Below are positions 1-6,505 of a DNA stretch of 10,371 nucleotides, piece after piece. The stretch lies in the NCBI GenBank assembly GCA_023457875.1, contig JAEXBC010000296.1:1-10371 (forward strand), read 5' to 3'. The stretch comes from Bacillota bacterium (lineage in GTDB: Bacteria; Bacillota; Clostridia; Lachnospirales; Cellulosilyticaceae). Both the position numbers and the translations under genes were made by a program. The notes under the pieces were generated by a model that saw only the letters and a list, made by a program, of their open reading frames with translations, was not told the origin of the DNA and ran no database searches. Each line of letters opens with the position of its first letter. The stretch's first letter is position 1.

Positions 1-2
1 AA

Positions 3-920
3 AGCATGAAGGATTATTATAACGAAGTTTTTAAAAATGAAGGACAAGATTCTTATCGTCCGGGAAATAATCTTGGTAAGAGAAACGGTTCTTTTGCTCT
101 TTGGCACCAAACGGATGTTGAACTAGGATATTGGGCCTTTAAATTCGATAACTCTATTTTTGCAAATATACCATATTTAAGTCCGGCGATGTCAGACACA
201 CAGAATCTTGGTACGTTGCGTGCCTTACAAATGAATAAAAACATTGCGTCGGCAAGAGCAATATTGGTTGGTGAAATTGGATTCTTAAAGGCTGGAAGCG
301 GTGATAAAGCAGACCAATATAATGTTACACCAAATGCCTTGGCGACTTTTTTAAAATTATTAAAAAATGGACTAGATGAGGTTTGGGGAGCGGGTGGTTT
401 ACCGCTTACTGAAATTGATAAATATCAATTTGAAGATAAAAATCCAACGATGTATATTGACCAAATGAAGAGTTTAGCGGGTCAAACCGTAGCAATGAGC
501 AGAGCAATATTTAGCGTTGATAAGATGTCACAAATGGAAGCCGAAATTGCTTTGTATACTGACGCAAATCTTATGAAATCTTTATATGTTCAATTTGAAG
601 ACTTCTTATGTTTTTATGCTAACCAAATCACCTCAAAATATAAATTTAAATTTCATTTCGAGGGGATTGAATATCCACTTGACAGAGAAAACAGATTCGA
701 CATGGCAAAGCAAGCCGCCGAAGTTGGAATTGTACTACCTACATTGTTTCAAACAGCTATGGGATTAGAACCACAAGAATTTGAGAGAGAGTTGGCAAGG
801 GCAAAAGAAACTGGTTTTAGTGAAAAGTTAACACAGCTTCTATCCATACACACACAAAGCAAAGAAAATGGAAGGCCGCGTGCAAAAAGAACGGTACAAG
901 GTAGAGATTATGACGAATAG
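3..920 (+). CDS. Phage portal protein, C-terminal part (5' end outside window)
   Basis: This is probably the portal, the dodecameric ring at one capsid vertex through which DNA enters and to which the neck binds. The reading frame is open to the left edge. The first Met, at base 6, has only five bases before it, so no ribosome site can be judged, and about 304 residues is short for a portal (usually 400-500), so I treat it as 5'-truncated. Portal-like traits are a long helical segment around residues 150-185 (DQMKSLAGQTVAMSRAIFSV), an aromatic-rich helix leading to KFKFHFEGIEYPLDREN near 215-232, then an AKQAAEVGIVLP helix and a hydrophilic GRPRAK tail near the C-terminus. The position upstream of protease, decoration and capsid genes fits. 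The call rests on remembered family patterns plus gene order. Its Arg codons are mostly AGA/AGG (10 of 13). Confidence 0.72.
   Translation, partial: SMKDYYNEVFKNEGQDSYRPGNNLGKRNGSFALWHQTDVELGYWAFKFDNSIFANIPYLSPAMSDTQNLGTLRALQMNKNIASARAILVGEIGFLKAGSGDKADQYNVTPNALATFLKLLKNGLDEVWGAGGLPLTEIDKYQFEDKNPTMYIDQMKSLAGQTVAMSRAIFSVDKMSQMEAEIALYTDANLMKSLYVQFEDFLCFYANQITSKYKFKFHFEGIEYPLDRENRFDMAKQAAEVGIVLPTLFQTAMGLEPQEFERELARAKETGFSEKLTQLLSIHTQSKENGRPRAKRTVQGRDYDE
898..901 (+). promoter_or_regulatory. Ribosome binding site that sets the start at 910
   Basis: AAGG lies eight bases before the ATG at 910. The upstream in-frame ATG at 868 is preceded only by CAAAGCAAAGAAA and lies well inside the portal gene, so 910 is the better start. 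Confidence 0.5.
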
Positions 921-1128
921 AGAAAAATTTATAAAATCTTACTCAAGTTTGATTAGTTTACTATATGATTTGACTGGAGATATTGAGGAAGAGAAAGATT
1001 ATTCAAAAATAGAGGAAAGTTTTCCGTTACTTAATGATGTTACTACTGTTTTAAAAAGAATGGGAGATAGTATCGTTTTAGACACTGTTGAACAAAATGT
1101 AAAAATTGAAGGTGAGGAGGAACAATAA
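910..1128 (+). CDS. Small acidic phage protein, unknown function
   Basis: This 72-residue protein starts MTNREKFIKSY and is predicted to be mostly helical. It is acidic, with runs such as DIEEEKDY in the middle and EGEEEQ at the very end. I see no signal peptide, membrane segment or catalytic motif. The start at 910 overlaps the end of the portal gene by 11 bases and has its own AAGG ribosome site. A longer form starting at 868 would add 14 residues but would overlap the portal much more and lacks a good ribosome site. The stop codon directly abuts the start of the next gene, and its last codons (GGTGAGGAGG) supply that gene's ribosome site, so the two are probably translationally coupled. 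I do not recognise the family. Its place between portal and protease suggests a head-assembly accessory, but that is only inferred from position. Confidence 0.7.
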   Translation: MTNREKFIKSYSSLISLLYDLTGDIEEEKDYSKIEESFPLLNDVTTVLKRMGDSIVLDTVEQNVKIEGEEEQ

Positions 1129-1641
1129 ATGGTTAATGTAACTCAAGAAACACATGACGCTGTTCAAGAAATGGTAAAAGAGAGTTTTATTGCAAATGCA
1201 AGAGTCGATAGAATGAAGTCCGTTTTGGGAACAAAATTAGCTTTTAATAAAACATCTGATTTAATTCATCTGCAAATCGCACATGCATTTGCCGGTCATT
1301 TTGGTGATGGGCTTGGTGATTTGTTAGAGCACTATAATATGTCTATTATTTATGGTGATATTCCACTTCAAAATAAAGATTATAATACAGTAAAAGAAAT
1401 TATTTATGATTTATTTGAATTGTGTACTGACTATCAAAATAAGTTAAATATGTGCGCTAAAATTGCTTTTGAACATATGGATATTCATATTTATGAGGGA
1501 TTATTAAATATTATCAGCGATTTTGATAAGATTGTTACACAGGCAATCTTGCTTAAAGACAAAATAAATATTTATGGTGAAAATCCATCTTTTGATGCCC
1601 ATATTGAAGATACATTTTGGCTTTTAGGGGATGCTGACTGA
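1129..1641 (+). CDS. Ferritin-like / Dps-like four-helix protein of phage head module
   Basis: This 170-aa protein is predicted almost entirely helical and has the layout of a ferritin/Dps bundle. A helix at about residues 21-40 is followed by a His-rich helix at about 42-70 (H47, H52, H57, D60, D64, H68). A link containing YGDIPLQNKDY leads to a helix at about 86-115 and a helix at about 118-146 that reads like the Dps 'A.e..D..t..ll' segment (AFEHMDIHIYEGLL). A tail containing FDAHIED closes the protein. Candidate metal ligands are the histidines and acids of helix two and E115, H116, D118, H120 and E123. Length and helix spacing fit the family, but the canonical HW..G..F motif of Dps is not intact, so iron oxidation cannot be assumed. 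The start is at 1129 with GGTGAGGAGG upstream. The stop overlaps the next start (ATGA-type). It could instead be an unrelated all-helical virion protein. Confidence 0.6.
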   Translation: MVNVTQETHDAVQEMVKESFIANARVDRMKSVLGTKLAFNKTSDLIHLQIAHAFAGHFGDGLGDLLEHYNMSIIYGDIPLQNKDYNTVKEIIYDLFELCTDYQNKLNMCAKIAFEHMDIHIYEGLLNIISDFDKIVTQAILLKDKINIYGENPSFDAHIEDTFWLLGDAD

Positions 1642-1811
1642 TGCTTATTTTAGGTAAGCCAAAAGACTTATCAAATTATATTGTTGTAAATTCAAAGGCT
1701 TCATATTTTTTACATAGTAAAGGTTTCTTTCCAAAATATAGAGATGGTGAAAATTTTTACTATATTAAAACTAGTAATATTGAAGAAGTTTTAAAGAAAG
1801 GAGGAGTTTAA
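1641..1811 (+). CDS. Small conserved-looking phage protein, 56 aa, unknown function
   Basis: This short gene fills the apparent gap between the ferritin-like gene and the protease. Its ATG shares a base with the TGA of the gene before (TGATG), and its TAA shares a base with the ATG of the protease (TAATG), so it is tightly coupled on both sides. An AGGGG about ten bases upstream may serve as ribosome site, and the strong AAAGGAGG site of the protease lies inside its last codons. The product begins MLILGKPKDLSNYIVV and contains SYFLHSKGFFPKYRDGENFYY, a compact aromatic-rich pattern (lysine-Gly-Phe-x-Pro then a pair of tyrosines) that I associate with small proteins in phage structural regions without a known role. 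It has no membrane segment or signal peptide. The frame has no internal stops and the overlap geometry supports a real gene. Confidence 0.65.
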   Translation: MLILGKPKDLSNYIVVNSKASYFLHSKGFFPKYRDGENFYYIKTSNIEEVLKKGGV

Positions 1812-3598
1812 TGCAGAAACTTTTAAATTTCTCTTTGGAAAACATTGCTCTTTATGACGATGACAGTAATGAAGATTTTTGTGTCGCAAAGTTAGAATTT
1901 TTAGCAAGTGGTCAAAACTCCCATAAAAATCCAATCGATGTAAAAGTTTTAAAAAAATATGCTAACAGTGTTTTGGGTAAATTTGTAATTGGTGAATATA
2001 ATCCATTAAAAACAGACACGACTTCCCATTCCGATAATCAACAAATATATGGTTATGTTCCACCTAATGGAACAGTTTATTTTGAAGATAAAAAGAATAA
2101 AACGTTTGCGTCTGTTGATGCTGTTATTTCAAAAATTTATGCGGCTCCGATTGTGAATATGTTTAAAACAGATAATCATCGTTGGGTAAGTTGTGAGTTT
2201 AGTGCAGATATGAAATTCGACGACAACGAACTCAAACCCGGAGAAGATAATCCAATTCTGGGCTTTAATATTCGAGGAATAACAATTCTTGGAAAAGGTG
2301 TTAGACCATCGTGTGAAGGTGCACAAATGAAGATGCTGAAATTTGCAAAAGAAGAGGCAGAAGATTATTATAATACCACAAAAGATTCACTAAGTGCACT
2401 AAAATTATTTGCAAAAGAAAGGAGAGAAAAAATGGCAAAAGAAAAAACATATAAAATTAACACGTCAAAAGATTCGGTTTCTGACGCAGAGTGGGATGGA
2501 GAAAAAACAAAACACGATGCAATTTTAGCAGAAAACTTTGAAACTATTGCACCCAAAATTTTTCTTAGACTTGAAGACGGCTGGAAGGATAAAGAAGTGA
2601 CTAAATTGGATTATCCAGTCATGACTTTAGAGGGAGACACTTTTGTATACTCTAAGAAGGGTTTGGCTAGTGCAGAAGGTTATGCTAAAAAAGAAAATGA
2701 AACAGAAGTTTTAAATAAAGTTATTGCAATTAAAAAGAAACTTGGTCTTAATGACGAAGGAGATGATACTAAAAAAATGGAAAAAGAATTTAGCGCCGTG
2801 CAAATTGATAATCTTTGGGGAAAAGTATATGATTTTTTAAGTACTGCTTATCCAGATAAAGATTATGGTTCGATTTATCGAATTCAAGGTATTTATGAAG
2901 AGGATAATAAAAAGTTTGCTGTAATCAATAAAAAGGACGAAGCAACATTATACCGGTTAAATTTTGATTTGACCGAAAATGAAATTTCGTTTGCAGATAC
3001 GATTGTGGAAGTTGAACAGGCATTTTTAGAAAAAGAAGACAGTGTTCGTAAATTTTCAGAATGTCCAAATGAAAAATATAGTAAATTTTCTGAATCAAAT
3101 GAGCAAAAGGAAGAAAAAATGAGTCTAGATGCAAATATTGATGCGGCTGCGCTGTTAGAAATGCTAAAAGACGAAACTGAAGACAACAAAAAATTAGCAA
3201 ATGATGTTCTTGCTGAAATGCAAAATGAAGATAAAACAATTATTATGAATCGCGTTATTGGTATGGCAAAAGAAATTTCTTCTTTAAAAGAATTTAAAGA
3301 ACAAAAAGAAAAGGAAGAAGTAAAATTCGCTACTGATAAAATTCTTATGGAAGTTAAAGAGGATTTAACGCCGGAAGAATTTGCTTCTTTTCAAACAAAG
3401 GCCATGGGGTGCACAAAAGACACCGTGGATGGTTTTGCAAATGAGGCAAAGGCTTTTGCGTATAATAAATCAAAAGGAAAAGAAAAAAATACAGAAAACA
3501 AAAAGTTTTCAAAAATGGCATTTCAATGGAACAATTATGTTCCAAACGGTGGCACGTTAAGTGCAACCGATATTTATGACAAAGTTTTAAATACTTAA
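1811..3598 (+). CDS. Capsid maturation protease fused to scaffold
   Basis: This 595-aa protein is read as a prohead protease fused to a scaffold. Residues 1-180 resemble herpesvirus-assemblin-like/HK97-type phage proteases. Candidate catalytic residues are H73 in TSHSDN and S127 in WVSCEFS, with E129 two residues on. The segment GFNIRGITILGKGVRPSCEG (151-170) matches the usual end of the domain. Residues 226-312 (AEWDG ... YPVM ... KKLGL) resemble a small domain often attached to phage proteases, and 324-410 (LWGKVYDFL ... LTENEISFADTIVEVE) form a separate mixed domain. Residues 437-545 are charged and helical, as in scaffolds. The C-terminus (QWNNYVPNGGTLSATDIYD) ends the protein. The start at 1811 has a perfect AAAGGAGG. 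The protease would cleave the scaffold inside the prohead after assembly. Seven K-rich F-S/A motifs sit near domain borders, and in-frame internal starts occur at 2432, 2777 and 3119. The protease call is fairly firm from motif and position; the active site is inferred. Confidence 0.75.
   Translation: MQKLLNFSLENIALYDDDSNEDFCVAKLEFLASGQNSHKNPIDVKVLKKYANSVLGKFVIGEYNPLKTDTTSHSDNQQIYGYVPPNGTVYFEDKKNKTFASVDAVISKIYAAPIVNMFKTDNHRWVSCEFSADMKFDDNELKPGEDNPILGFNIRGITILGKGVRPSCEGAQMKMLKFAKEEAEDYYNTTKDSLSALKLFAKERREKMAKEKTYKINTSKDSVSDAEWDGEKTKHDAILAENFETIAPKIFLRLEDGWKDKEVTKLDYPVMTLEGDTFVYSKKGLASAEGYAKKENETEVLNKVIAIKKKLGLNDEGDDTKKMEKEFSAVQIDNLWGKVYDFLSTAYPDKDYGSIYRIQGIYEEDNKKFAVINKKDEATLYRLNFDLTENEISFADTIVEVEQAFLEKEDSVRKFSECPNEKYSKFSESNEQKEEKMSLDANIDAAALLEMLKDETEDNKKLANDVLAEMQNEDKTIIMNRVIGMAKEISSLKEFKEQKEKEEVKFATDKILMEVKEDLTPEEFASFQTKAMGCTKDTVDGFANEAKAFAYNKSKGKEKNTENKKFSKMAFQWNNYVPNGGTLSATDIYDKVLNT
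2418..2434 (+). promoter_or_regulatory. Candidate internal ribosome site and in-frame start (Met208) in protease-scaffold gene
   Basis: AAAGGAG at 2418-2424 stands seven bases before an ATG at 2432 that is in frame with the protease-scaffold gene. Translation from here would give a 388-aa protein starting MAKEKTYKIN that lacks the protease domain, comparable to lambda Nu3 inside C. AT- and purine-rich Lys/Glu codons can create such sites by chance. Confidence 0.4.
3107..3121 (+). promoter_or_regulatory. Candidate internal ribosome site and in-frame start (Met437) before the helical scaffold
   Basis: AAGGAAG at 3107-3113 lies five bases before an in-frame ATG at 3119. A product starting here (MSLDANIDAAALLEML) would be 159 residues and would consist exactly of the helical scaffold segment plus the C-terminal tail. 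Its position at the domain border is suggestive, but the Lys/Glu-rich coding may explain it. Confidence 0.35.
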
Positions 3599-3616
3599 AA
3601 TTAAAGGAGATAACAA

Positions 3617-4165
3617 ATGAACGGTTTTATCGTTGAAAAAAAAATTGCTGCGGATGAGATTGCTTCTCTAAATGCTTCTGCAACTTGTTCCACTAATGTT
3701 GATGGTGGTAACGCAGTTACTCTTGGTGCCTACGCAAACGACAATTATACTGTCACCCTTGCCGGTGCTACTGCTGATGTTGGTGTGTGGATGGCTTACA
3801 ACCCAACCGAAAGGCTAACACCGGTTGGTACCTCGCCTAATATTAAATATTTTGCTGGACTATCTGCTGACCCACGCGATTATACCAACTTAGCAACTCG
3901 TGAAGTCGATATTTTCAAGCCTCAAGTCGAAGATATTATTGGATTTACTGCTGCAAACTTTGGCTCCAATCAGGTTCCTGATACAACTACTAATAAGTAT
4001 ATCACAACCGCTGCAAGTGGTCAATTAATTGCGTCCGCCACTCCTGTTGCTGCTGGCAAGGTTGCTTTTGAAATTTTATCAGTAGAAACACTTCCGTTTC
4101 CACAGGGTGGCACTGTTGGCATGGATTTTGCGACCCTATACGTTTGCAAATGCACTGCTAACTAA
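3617..4165 (+). CDS. Candidate head decoration (capsid cement) protein
   Basis: This 182-aa protein is rich in Ala, Thr, Val, Gly and Asn, and is predicted mainly beta. After a short charged N-terminus (MNGFIVEKKIAADEIASL), residues 20-60 look like alternating strands (NAVTLGAYANDNYTVTLAGA). A central part contains DPRDYTNLATREVDIFKPQVEDIIGF, and a C-terminal strand segment contains KVAFEILSVETLPFP. It has no signal peptide or membrane helix. Its place between protease-scaffold and major capsid protein is where many phages encode the decoration protein that stabilises the expanded shell (the lambda gpD position). The function therefore rests on order, size and composition, not on a recognised motif. 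AAAGGAGA lies six bases before the ATG. Codon use leans to C-ending codons (ACC, GCC, AAC), as in the next gene, which fits high expression. A head fibre protein is the main alternative. Confidence 0.6.
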   Translation: MNGFIVEKKIAADEIASLNASATCSTNVDGGNAVTLGAYANDNYTVTLAGATADVGVWMAYNPTERLTPVGTSPNIKYFAGLSADPRDYTNLATREVDIFKPQVEDIIGFTAANFGSNQVPDTTTNKYITTAASGQLIASATPVAAGKVAFEILSVETLPFPQGGTVGMDFATLYVCKCTAN

Positions 4166-4201
4166 TAATTAAATAATATATATTGAGAGGGATTTAAAAT
4201 A

Positions 4202-5296
4202 ATGGAAAAATTTAAAAACGTTATTCGGTTTTGTGAAACTGCACCGGAATTTTCTGTTGCAATGCAAGACTATTTTAACAATGTTCAGGCCACAGAACGT
4301 AAGGTGGAGGGTTTGCAGTTTGCTGCCGAGCGCAGTTTGAAAGAAAAGGAAACTGCCATTAATAAACTTTTCTGTGATGAGCTTGGTAAACGTAGCGGTA
4401 TGCCTGTTCCAACAGATATTGATGACGCGCGTAGGTATTCAACCAACCAAACTGTGCTTTATTTTGCTAACGAAATCATTGATAATACAATTGATATGAT
4501 TTTACCAGATTCTCTAATTAGTTCTCTTGGCTATATTGCAGATATTCGCTTCGGTGGCTATCTTGATAGTTTTTCGTTTGACTTAGAGAACAACGCACTG
4601 TTTAGCGTAAACAAGTCCGGTCGTCGCCAGCGGAATGTTCCCGCACAAGTGCTTGAAGATACAACCGTTACACTTGCTCCACAAAATCGAGAAGTAACGG
4701 TTAAGATGACTCTTCCCGAAATTCTTGTTAGTCGTAAATCTATTGCAACCTACTTGATGAAGGTCATGCGCAGCATTGAAGCTCGAATGTTCTATGATGT
4801 TTATGATGGTTTCGCAGCTACTATGGATGCCGTTTCCGCTACTGCTCTAACCGCAAGTTCTTATACTGAAAACACTTTAATCTCGATGTGTGAAACTGTT
4901 GGTGCATGGAACCAAGGCCGAAAAGCCGTCGTTCTTGGCACTCCAGTCGCATTAAAGAGCGTGCTTCCATCATCTACTGATATGCGTATTCTTTTAAATG
5001 ACGACTATGTTCGTGTTGGGTATCTTCGTAACTTTAACGGGTATGATGTAATTATGACCCCACAGGTTGCCGATTATACTTCTACTGCGTATGGTCTAAA
5101 ACTTAAAGATAACCGTCTATATGTTGTTTCTCCAGCCAGTGATAAGATTGTTAAGGTTGCTGTTGGCGGTCAAACGCTATCAAACACTTCAGGTGCCTAT
5201 GATAAAGCGAACCTATCTATGTTTGGTACGGTTACAAAGAGCTGGGATGTAGCAACTGCTACCAACTCTGTTGCCGGTGTTATTAAACTGGCATAA
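4202..5296 (+). CDS. Major capsid protein (HK97 fold)
   Basis: This 364-aa protein would form the icosahedral shell. It follows the protease-scaffold and decoration genes and has the expected length. The first 60 or so residues are helical and charged (to KEKETAINKLF), like an N-terminal delta/assembly segment. Residues 85-135 (DMILPDSLISSLGYIADIRFGGYLDSF) fit the region where the N-arm enters the core. The stretch VTVKMTLPEILVSRKSIATY (169-188) followed by the long helix KVMRSIEARMFYDVYDGFAA resembles the HK97 spine helix region. GRKAVVLGTPVALKSVLP and the end section with NGYDVIMTPQVAD and KDNRLYVVSPASDKIVKV are typical of the A and P domains. A GAGAGGGA ribosome site ends nine bases before the ATG at 4202. 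Eighteen of nineteen Arg codons are CGN, in contrast to the AGA-rich neighbours, which fits a very abundant product. EFS (16-18) and QFA (39-41) resemble the motif repeated in the protease gene. Confidence 0.85.
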   Translation: MEKFKNVIRFCETAPEFSVAMQDYFNNVQATERKVEGLQFAAERSLKEKETAINKLFCDELGKRSGMPVPTDIDDARRYSTNQTVLYFANEIIDNTIDMILPDSLISSLGYIADIRFGGYLDSFSFDLENNALFSVNKSGRRQRNVPAQVLEDTTVTLAPQNREVTVKMTLPEILVSRKSIATYLMKVMRSIEARMFYDVYDGFAATMDAVSATALTASSYTENTLISMCETVGAWNQGRKAVVLGTPVALKSVLPSSTDMRILLNDDYVRVGYLRNFNGYDVIMTPQVADYTSTAYGLKLKDNRLYVVSPASDKIVKVAVGGQTLSNTSGAYDKANLSMFGTVTKSWDVATATNSVAGVIKLA

Positions 5297-5360
5297 AATT
5301 ATTGTAATACAGATTATTTAAAATCTATATTTATTTTGCAAAGGAAAGAAAGGAATTTTT

Positions 5361-6038
5361 ATGGCTAATACTACTAAGAAAACTACTGCAAGAAGCAACA
5401 CTACATCAACAGCAAAGTCAGATTCTGTCAAAAATGATACTGTTAATGCTGTTTCGAATGAAGATATGATTTCAGAGTTAAAAGCACAAGTTGAGTCATT
5501 AACAAAACAACTAAAAAATGCCACCAATTCTACTGCATCTAAAACTGACGTTACTACAAGAAAAGTGGTTGTAGTTTCGTTAATTAACAATCAAGCCACG
5601 CTATCAACCGAAAAGCATGGTGGTGGAGTAAAATACAATTTTCCACAATTCGGCTCTTCTCGAAGAATTAAATATGATGACTTGGAAAAAATTGTAAATA
5701 CCTGTAAGGAAGTTGCAACTGACACTCATACAAAAGATTCATTTTTTGAACGTGGTGAGTTTTGGATTGCCGATAGCGACGTTGTAGAAGAACTTGGTTT
5801 GTCAGATTATTACAATACAATTCTTGACAAAAAGAAGATTGATGAAATTGTAGAGCTTAAAAACACTACCGCAGTTTCTCTTTTTGAGGGTGCAAATCCA
5901 GAGATTAAAGAAACCATTGTTAGACTTATGGTAGATAAGATTAACAATGGTAAGGTTTATGATTTGAATCTTTTACACAAGATTGATGTTGCTTTTGGTA
6001 AAAGCGTAGAAGAGTTAGCTGCAAAAACTAAAAAGTAA
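5361..6038 (+). CDS. Conserved-looking phage structural protein with disordered N-terminus, unknown function
   Basis: This 225-aa protein directly follows the capsid gene. Residues 1-30 are a low-complexity Thr/Ser/Lys/Asn tail, and 34-56 read as a short coiled coil (ISELKAQVESLTKQLKNAT). A compact domain runs from about 70 to 165. It opens with a strand pattern (KVVVVSLINNQATLST), continues through KYNFPQFGSSRRIKYDDLEKIV, and ends with GEFWIADSDVVEELGLSDYYNTILDK. A helical C-terminal part with VSLFEGANPEIKETIVRLM and a basic end (AAKTKK) follows. I associate this domain pattern with proteins encoded right after the capsid gene in other tailed phages, but cannot name a tested role. A neck, vertex or internal head component is possible. 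AAAGGAA is found five bases before the ATG. Its position at the head-to-connector junction of the operon is the main clue. Confidence 0.7.
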   Translation: MANTTKKTTARSNTTSTAKSDSVKNDTVNAVSNEDMISELKAQVESLTKQLKNATNSTASKTDVTTRKVVVVSLINNQATLSTEKHGGGVKYNFPQFGSSRRIKYDDLEKIVNTCKEVATDTHTKDSFFERGEFWIADSDVVEELGLSDYYNTILDKKKIDEIVELKNTTAVSLFEGANPEIKETIVRLMVDKINNGKVYDLNLLHKIDVAFGKSVEELAAKTKK

Positions 6039-6050
6039 GGAGAATCAAAA

Positions 6051-6494
6051 ATGGGAACTCCTTTTACTAACATTTACGACCTAGCTATGGTTACAATTAG
6101 AGATTATCGTTTAGATAATTTAGCAAAAACTGATATTAAGGCATTTTATTTGGTTTTAAACGGATATTTAGTTAATGCGATTGCTGATTCTTCTGATTGT
6201 TTAGTTGATTTATCATATGATTTAGAAACGGCTTCTTTGAATATAGATGTTCCGTTTAGAGTGCAAACTATTCTTGCAAACTTTTTAATTTATCGTTGGT
6301 TTACCAGTTTAGTTAACGATATTACACAGGTAAATTTAAAATTGCAAGGCAGAGATAAGAAAACTTTTGCAGAATCTCAAAATTTAAAAGAAAAAGCAGT
6401 ATATGTAAATGATTTGTATAAAAAAACAAATCAAATGTGTGTTGACTATCAAAAAACCAACTTAATATCTATTTTTGAAAAAGTTAATGAATAA
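6051..6494 (+). CDS. Head-tail connector (neck) protein candidate
   Basis: This 147-aa, mostly helical protein begins with GTPFTNIYDLAMVTIRDYRL and continues with a helix (IKAFYLVLNGYLVNAI). A short acidic link (DLSYDLETASLNIDVPF) follows, then a hydrophobic helix (QTILANFLIYRWFTSLV) and a last long charged helix (ENLKEKA-like, ending with KKTNQMCVDYQKTNLISIF). This plan (helices around a DL-x-x-L link, then 'ILANFL' and a C-terminal helical arm) resembles the small adaptor proteins that bind under the portal in siphoviruses. Size and gene position, after the capsid and before a head-closure-like gene, agree. The ribosome site AAGGAGA overlaps the stop of the preceding gene, giving a 12-base gap. 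The function is inferred from order and remembered patterns; no catalytic residues are expected. Confidence 0.62.
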   Translation: MGTPFTNIYDLAMVTIRDYRLDNLAKTDIKAFYLVLNGYLVNAIADSSDCLVDLSYDLETASLNIDVPFRVQTILANFLIYRWFTSLVNDITQVNLKLQGRDKKTFAESQNLKEKAVYVNDLYKKTNQMCVDYQKTNLISIFEKVNE

Positions 6495-6498
6495 GGAG
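6493..6498 (+). promoter_or_regulatory. Ribosome binding site that sets the start at 6506
   Basis: AAGGAG at 6493-6498 is one base before an in-frame ATG at 6500 but seven bases before the ATG at 6506. The spacing clearly favours 6506, so the first two residues of the longer form (Met-Cys) should be dropped. Confidence 0.7.
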
Positions 6499-6505
6499 AA
6501 TGTGT

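Noticed and set aside
2893..3239. Long antisense open frames opposite the protease-scaffold gene
   Set aside because: They mirror the Lys/Glu-rich coding of the sense gene, giving Ser/Phe/Leu-rich products, and lack domains and convincing ribosome sites.
5311..5326. Inverted repeat AGATT ... AATCT followed by T-rich sequence, possible terminator
   Set aside because: The stem is only five base pairs and AT-rich, with no clear T run directly after it, so it is too weak to call a terminator.
5302..5331. Promoter-like pair TTGTAA and TATATT with an 18-base spacer in the gap after the capsid gene
   Set aside because: In sequence this AT-rich such pairs arise often by chance, and the surrounding genes form one continuous operon; no supporting element was seen.
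5318..5590. Antisense open frame opposite the gene at 5361
   Set aside because: Its Val/Ser/Thr-rich product is the reverse reading of the low-complexity Thr/Lys tail; all other genes are on the + strand and no start signal supports it.
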